DNA of 64,000 bases from Frateuria flava (GTDB taxonomy: Bacteria > Pseudomonadota > Gammaproteobacteria > Xanthomonadales > Rhodanobacteraceae): assembly GCF_017837635.1 (NCBI RefSeq), contig NZ_JAGJRS010000034.1, positions 186,001-250,000 on the forward strand, in the 5' to 3' direction. This document shows positions 60,212 to 64,000 of this stretch, piece after piece (position 1 is the stretch's first letter; the number at the start of each line of letters is the position of its first letter). The position numbers and the translations under genes are program-made. The notes under the pieces were generated by a model. That model saw only the letters and a list, made by a program, of their open reading frames with translations. It did no database searches and was not told where the DNA came from.

Positions 60212-61162
60212 ATGGACATCCGATACCGTGGCGTTTCCGGAAACATCCTCGACGCGGTCGGCGATACGCCGCTGATCGAAATCGAGGGCATCTACGCGAA
60301 GCTCGAATTCCTCAATCCTTCCGGCTCGATCAAGGCGCGCATCGCCAAATACATGATCGAGCGGGCGGAAGAAGAAGGCCTGCTCAAGCCGGGCGACACC
60401 ATCGTGGAGGCGACGAGCGGCAACACCGGCAACGCACTGTCGATGGTCGCCGCGGTCAAGGGCTACCGGATGCTGGTGGTGATGCCCGAGGGACTGTCCA
60501 GCGAGCGCGTCGCGATCTCCCGGGCCTACGGCGCCGACGTGCTGTTCTGCGGCAACTTCCACGTCGACCAGGCGCTGGAGCGCGCACGGGAACTGGGACG
60601 CCAGCCCGGGTTCTTTTTTCCCGGCCAGTTCGAGTCGGAATGGAACGTGGAGGAGAACCGCCTCATCCTCGGTCCGGAAATCCTTGCCCAATTGCCTCCC
60701 GGTCGGCTGCCCGACGCGCTGGTGCTTGGCGTGGGCACCGGCGGCACACTGGTCGGCGTCGGCCAGGCGTTCCGCGAGGCCAACCCGGGCGTGCGCCTGT
60801 TCGCCATGGAGCCCAGCGAGTCGCGCACCATCCTGTGCGGCGAGATCGCCTCGCATACCATCGAGGGCATCTCCGACGGGTTCATCCCGGGCATCTTCCA
60901 GCGCAATGCTGCGCTGGTAAACGACGTGCTCAGCGTCTCCAGCGAGGATGCCGTGGAAGCCATGCGCCACCTTGCCCGCCACCATGGCCTGCTTTGCGGC
61001 CCCAGCTCGGGCGCCCATCTGCTGGCGGCCAAGCGCGTGCGTGAGCGCTTTCCGGAGTTGAAGACGGTGGTGACGGCATTCTGTGACGAGGGCGAAAAGT
61101 ACCTGCATGACTACTTCATGCCGGGACAGGAAGCAGCAGCCACGCCGCCGCAGTTCGGCTGA
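60212..61162 (+). CDS. PLP-dependent cysteine synthase-family protein
   Basis: A fold-type II PLP enzyme of 316 residues. The PLP-lysine region is NPSGSIKARIAKYMIE, the cofactor-phosphate loop GVGTGGTLVGVG and the substrate loop EATSGNTGNALSMVA. These match O-acetylserine sulfhydrylases and cystathionine beta-synthases without extra domains. SDGFIPGIF and CDEGEKYLHDYF are also typical. Several related activities share this fold, so cysteine synthase is only the most general call. It follows the AhpD-like gene closely. Confidence 0.88.
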   Translation: MDIRYRGVSGNILDAVGDTPLIEIEGIYAKLEFLNPSGSIKARIAKYMIERAEEEGLLKPGDTIVEATSGNTGNALSMVAAVKGYRMLVVMPEGLSSERVAISRAYGADVLFCGNFHVDQALERARELGRQPGFFFPGQFESEWNVEENRLILGPEILAQLPPGRLPDALVLGVGTGGTLVGVGQAFREANPGVRLFAMEPSESRTILCGEIASHTIEGISDGFIPGIFQRNAALVNDVLSVSSEDAVEAMRHLARHHGLLCGPSSGAHLLAAKRVRERFPELKTVVTAFCDEGEKYLHDYFMPGQEAAATPPQFG

Positions 61163-61213
61163 GCCGATGGTGGCCTGAAGCGCCCTCCCCAGCGAACGGG
61201 GAGGGCGTCGGGG

Positions 61214-63517
61214 CTACCGGATGCGACTGGCCGCGACCGGCTGTCCGCGCATCAGTTGCCAGCCCTTGATGCCGGCGATCAGCAGCGGAGCCGCGCCGAA
61301 GACGATGAACACCACGTCGCCGGGCAGGCGCAGCCATTCCAGCGTGCGTGCGCCGGCGCTGGTGGTGAACTCCAGCCCGCGCGCGTGCCAGTAACCGTTC
61401 TGCACCACGTCCCAGACCTGCAGGATGCCGCCGGGGAACAGGCTCAACGCAACCATCATCGCCAGTCCGATGTTGCTGCCGAAGAAGCAGACCCGCACGT
61501 ACTTCTCCACCTGCGCCCAACGGGCGTCGTCCAGCACCTGACGCAACACGAACACCATCAACGCGATGGCCAGCATGCCGAAGACGCCCATCAGTGCGGC
61601 ATGGCCATGGTTGGGCGTGAGGATCGTGCCGACCTCGTAGTAGCTGACGATCGGCAGGTTGATCAGGAAGCCGAACACGCCCGCGCCGACGAAGTTCCAG
61701 AAGCCGACCGCCATCAGGAAGTAGAAGGTCCACTTGTGCGGAATGTTGATTGCCCGGCCGCATTCCTCGCAGTCGGCACGGGTGGCGCGCACGAACGCCC
61801 AGGCATCCAGGGTGAGCAGCGTCAACGGGACCACTTCGAGCACCGAGAACATGCCCGCCAGGGCCAGGTTGATTTGCGTCTGGCCGCTGAAATACCAGTG
61901 GTGGCCGGTGCCGACCAGGCCGCCGAGGAAATACAGGATCGCATCGAGGTAAATGACCCTGAGCGCGGTGTTGCGCCGGGCCAGACCGAGCTGGAAGAAC
62001 GTCAGCGCCACCACCGTCGTGGCAAACAGCTCGAAAAAGCCCTCGACCCACAGATGGATGATCCAGAACCGCCAGGTGTCGACGATGGTGTAGTTGGTGT
62101 GCGCCCCATAGAACAGCGCCGGGATGTAGAACGTCGGAATCGCCAGGGCCGCCACCATGAACATGCTAGCCAGCGGCTTGGCCTGTGGCGCGACGTTGCG
62201 CGGGCGGGCCAGCGTCCACAGCACCCCGAACCAGACGAACAGGCCCACGATCAGCAGGACCTGCCAGATCCTGCCCAGCTCCAGGAACTCCCATCCCTGA
62301 TTCCCCAGCCAGAACCACAGGTCGCCGAGCAGGTTGGACATGCCCAGCCATTCGCCCAGCAGGCTGCCGAAGATCACCACGGCGAAAGCGCCGAAGATCA
62401 GGTTCACCCACAGTTTGAAGGAGCCCGGCTCGTCACTGCGCAGCGTGCGCCCGAGGAACAGCGCGGCGGCCACGTAGGCGGTCGCGATCCAGAAGATCGC
62501 TGTCTGCAGGTGCCAGGTGCGGAGCAGGTTGCTGGGCAAAATGTTGTCCAGCGGGAAGCCGTAGAAGTCGCCCGGCTCGGCACGCGAGTGCGCGATCGCG
62601 CCGCCCACCAGCGTCTGCAACAGGAACAGGATCGCCACGACGACGAAGTATTTCACCAGGGCACGCTGGCCTTCGCTCGCCGTGCCCGGCAATACCTGCG
62701 GATGGATGTGCCGCTCGTTGACCCAGCCCAGATGCTCGAACTTGCCGAAGATAAGCAGCACTGTCGCGATGCCGCCCAGAAGCACCACCAGGCTGAGCGC
62801 ACTCCACAGGATCGATCCGGCGGTGGGGACATTGCCCACGCTGGGGTCATAGGGAAAGTTGTTGGTGTACGAATAGGTTTCCCCGGGCCGCGTGGCGACC
62901 GATACCCACGCCGCCCAGCCGACGAATGCAGCAAATTGGTGAAGCTCGTCCGGGTCGTTGATGAGATTGGGCCTGAGCCCGCCGTTGCGCGCCGAGGCGG
63001 TGAAATAGTCCGCCCAGTAGCCGACCTGGCGGTGGTAGGCGTCCGCCTCGGGCGCGGTCAATGCCAGCGTGCGGCTCGCCGCATCGTAGCGGTTGGTCTT
63101 CATCACCACCGCGGTCTGCGCCTGCAGGGCGGCCTTTTCCATGTCGTCCAGCTGTTCGGGCGGGCGACCGTAGCGGCTCAGCGCGAGGGCCCGCGCGGTG
63201 TCCCGGCCCATCCAGTGCAGCGCGAGCGCCGAGTAATCCGGGCCGAGGTAGGCGCCGTGACCCCAGATGCTGCCGTTGTTCATCAGGCCATAGCGCAGGA
63301 ACACCGCCTGTCCGTCGCGGATGTCCTGGCCGGTGAACACCGTGTTGCCTTGCGGGTCGACCACCTTGTCGGGGATGGGCGGGGCGTTCTTGTACGCCAG
63401 CGCGGTGATCATCAGCAGCAGGCCAAAGCCCACCACCATCACGATGACCAGGATGCGGACCCACCAGGGCGAAACCGGGCCCTCGTCGCCCAGCAACGGT
63501 TCGGAAACGGTGTTCAT
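61214..63517 (-). CDS. norB: Quinol-dependent nitric oxide reductase (qNOR)
   Basis: A single-subunit nitric oxide reductase of 767 residues that reduces NO to N2O with electrons from quinol. The N-terminal extension (about 40-250), which replaces NorC, contains NAPPIPDKVVDPQGNTVFTG and GSIWGHGAYLGPDYSA. The C-terminal heme-copper-oxidase-like part has 12 or more helices with conserved His in TWHLQTAIFWIATAYVAA, HLWVEGFFELFATTVVAL, GLVGTGHHWYF and LTPNHGHAALMGVFG. ATG at 63517 has GGGGAGA upstream. It serves denitrification or NO detoxification; no nir or nos gene lies nearby. Confidence 0.95.
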   Translation of the reverse strand: MNTVSEPLLGDEGPVSPWWVRILVIVMVVGFGLLLMITALAYKNAPPIPDKVVDPQGNTVFTGQDIRDGQAVFLRYGLMNNGSIWGHGAYLGPDYSALALHWMGRDTARALALSRYGRPPEQLDDMEKAALQAQTAVVMKTNRYDAASRTLALTAPEADAYHRQVGYWADYFTASARNGGLRPNLINDPDELHQFAAFVGWAAWVSVATRPGETYSYTNNFPYDPSVGNVPTAGSILWSALSLVVLLGGIATVLLIFGKFEHLGWVNERHIHPQVLPGTASEGQRALVKYFVVVAILFLLQTLVGGAIAHSRAEPGDFYGFPLDNILPSNLLRTWHLQTAIFWIATAYVAAALFLGRTLRSDEPGSFKLWVNLIFGAFAVVIFGSLLGEWLGMSNLLGDLWFWLGNQGWEFLELGRIWQVLLIVGLFVWFGVLWTLARPRNVAPQAKPLASMFMVAALAIPTFYIPALFYGAHTNYTIVDTWRFWIIHLWVEGFFELFATTVVALTFFQLGLARRNTALRVIYLDAILYFLGGLVGTGHHWYFSGQTQINLALAGMFSVLEVVPLTLLTLDAWAFVRATRADCEECGRAINIPHKWTFYFLMAVGFWNFVGAGVFGFLINLPIVSYYEVGTILTPNHGHAALMGVFGMLAIALMVFVLRQVLDDARWAQVEKYVRVCFFGSNIGLAMMVALSLFPGGILQVWDVVQNGYWHARGLEFTTSAGARTLEWLRLPGDVVFIVFGAAPLLIAGIKGWQLMRGQPVAASRIR

Positions 63518-63549
63518 CGAGATCTCCCCGAGAGTGCGTGTGTTACCTC

Positions 63550-63564
63550 GCGAAAGTGCGGCCA
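63550..63564 (-). promoter_or_regulatory. Candidate sigma54 promoter upstream of norB
   Basis: On the minus strand TGGC (63564-63561) and GC (63551-63550) give the required GG-N10-GC spacing. About half of the wider consensus matches. A start near 63538 would leave a 21-base leader with the ribosome site. Sigma54 with NorR controls nor genes in some proteobacteria; no NorR site was confirmed. Confidence 0.25.
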
Positions 63565-63723
63565 GGGGCCGATGGTGCGCATTCCCCGATGCGCCCCAGC
63601 CTGACCATTCCCGGTCGACCGCCAAGTCGATGTGAACTGTCGGGCGGAAGATCGCTCGGTTGGCCGTTGCAGTTGGTGTGGAAGACCCCCATCTTGTCCG
63701 GTTGGCCCCAAGGAGGAATCGCC

Positions 63724-64000
63724 ATGCCCGATCTGTCCGCCTTCCCGATCACTGCGCGCTGGCCCGCGCGACACCCCGACCGCATCCAGCTCTATTCGCT
63801 CAACACGCCCAACGGCGTGAAGGTGTCGATCATGCTGGAGGAGACCACCCTGGCCTACGAGCCGCACCTGGTCGACATCATGCGGGACGAGAACAAGACG
63901 CCGGAATTCCTGTCGCTCAACCCCAACGGCAAGATCCCCGCGATCATCGACCCCGATGGCCCCGGCGGCGAGCCGATCGGGCTGTTCGAGTCCGGCGCGA
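63724..64000 (+). CDS. Glutathione S-transferase family protein (5' part only)
   Basis: The first 92 codons of a GST, cut by the window edge. The thioredoxin-like N-domain has QLYSLNTPNGVKVSIMLEE and LNPNGKIPAIID with the cis-Pro, followed by the Glu-Ser glutathione-binding region LFESGA. The asparagine in SLNTPNG resembles the YfcG/YghU disulfide-reductase group, not Tyr- or Ser-type GSTs. AAGGAGGA precedes the start. Confidence 0.88.
   Translation, partial: MPDLSAFPITARWPARHPDRIQLYSLNTPNGVKVSIMLEETTLAYEPHLVDIMRDENKTPEFLSLNPNGKIPAIIDPDGPGGEPIGLFESGA

Noticed and set aside
61256-63604. Very long open frame on the plus strand opposite norB
   Set aside because: Composition is rich in Arg, His, Gln and Asp with no family motif. 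It is an antisense shadow produced by high third-position GC of norB.

Overview
The window is GC-rich proteobacterial chromosome. Gene content and order point to the gammaproteobacterial order Xanthomonadales/Lysobacterales, probably a Rhodanobacter- or Dyella-like member (inference). The reasons are a Xanthomonas-type virB7-8-9-10-11-1-2-3-4-5-6 cluster, a his operon headed by a TrpR-like gene, a surE-pcm-yqaA-nlpD cluster with no rpoS behind it, a tig-clpP-clpX-lon-hupB-ppiD block and a single-subunit quinol nitric oxide reductase. No insertion sequence, prophage or CRISPR array was seen. Apart from the type IV secretion cluster the window reads as core genome.

Layout. 1-10468 (minus): type IV secretion operon from virB7 to virB6, with virB6 cut by the window edge. 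10977-18631 (plus): promoter, operator-like palindrome and the nine-gene operon trpR-like-hisGDCBHAF-hisIE. 18725-21944 (minus): methionine-salvage operon mtnB-mtnD-mtnC ending in a legumain-like C13 peptidase. 22052-22387: high-potential iron-sulfur protein, followed by about 470 bases without a gene but rich in inverted repeats, including a possible structured RNA. 22857-25869 (minus): two related APC permeases. 26031-31377: NUDIX hydrolase, 3-hydroxyanthranilate dioxygenase, parE and aminopeptidase P.

31724-43550 (mainly plus): pyrG, kdsA, eno, ftsB, ispD, ispF, mgtE, truD, an Smr protein (minus), surE, pcm, yqaA and nlpD. 43601-46959: an Mth938-like gene and yhbY (minus), divergent from rlmE-ftsH. 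47093-47825: a five-tRNA operon (Arg-Pro-Arg-His-Lys) with its own promoter and strong terminator. 48376-57551: tRNA-Leu, tig, clpP, clpX, lon, hupB, tRNA-Val, tRNA-Asp and ppiD, which together form a protein folding and quality-control block. 57819-64000: fabI (minus), an unrecognised membrane protein, a 62-residue protein, an AhpD-like protein, a cysteine-synthase-like enzyme, norB (minus) and the start of a glutathione S-transferase.

Genes acting together. VirB proteins 1-11 build one envelope-spanning secretion channel, probably of the bacteria-killing Xanthomonas type. The his genes cover the histidine pathway and are probably autoregulated by the TrpR-like protein. MtnB, MtnC and MtnD are successive steps of 5'-methylthioadenosine recycling. 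ClpXP, Lon, FtsH, trigger factor and PpiD share folding and proteolysis. Dispersed inverted repeats (GGGCTTCAGCCC-core and GCAGGAGCGCACC families) sit in the gaps between genes.
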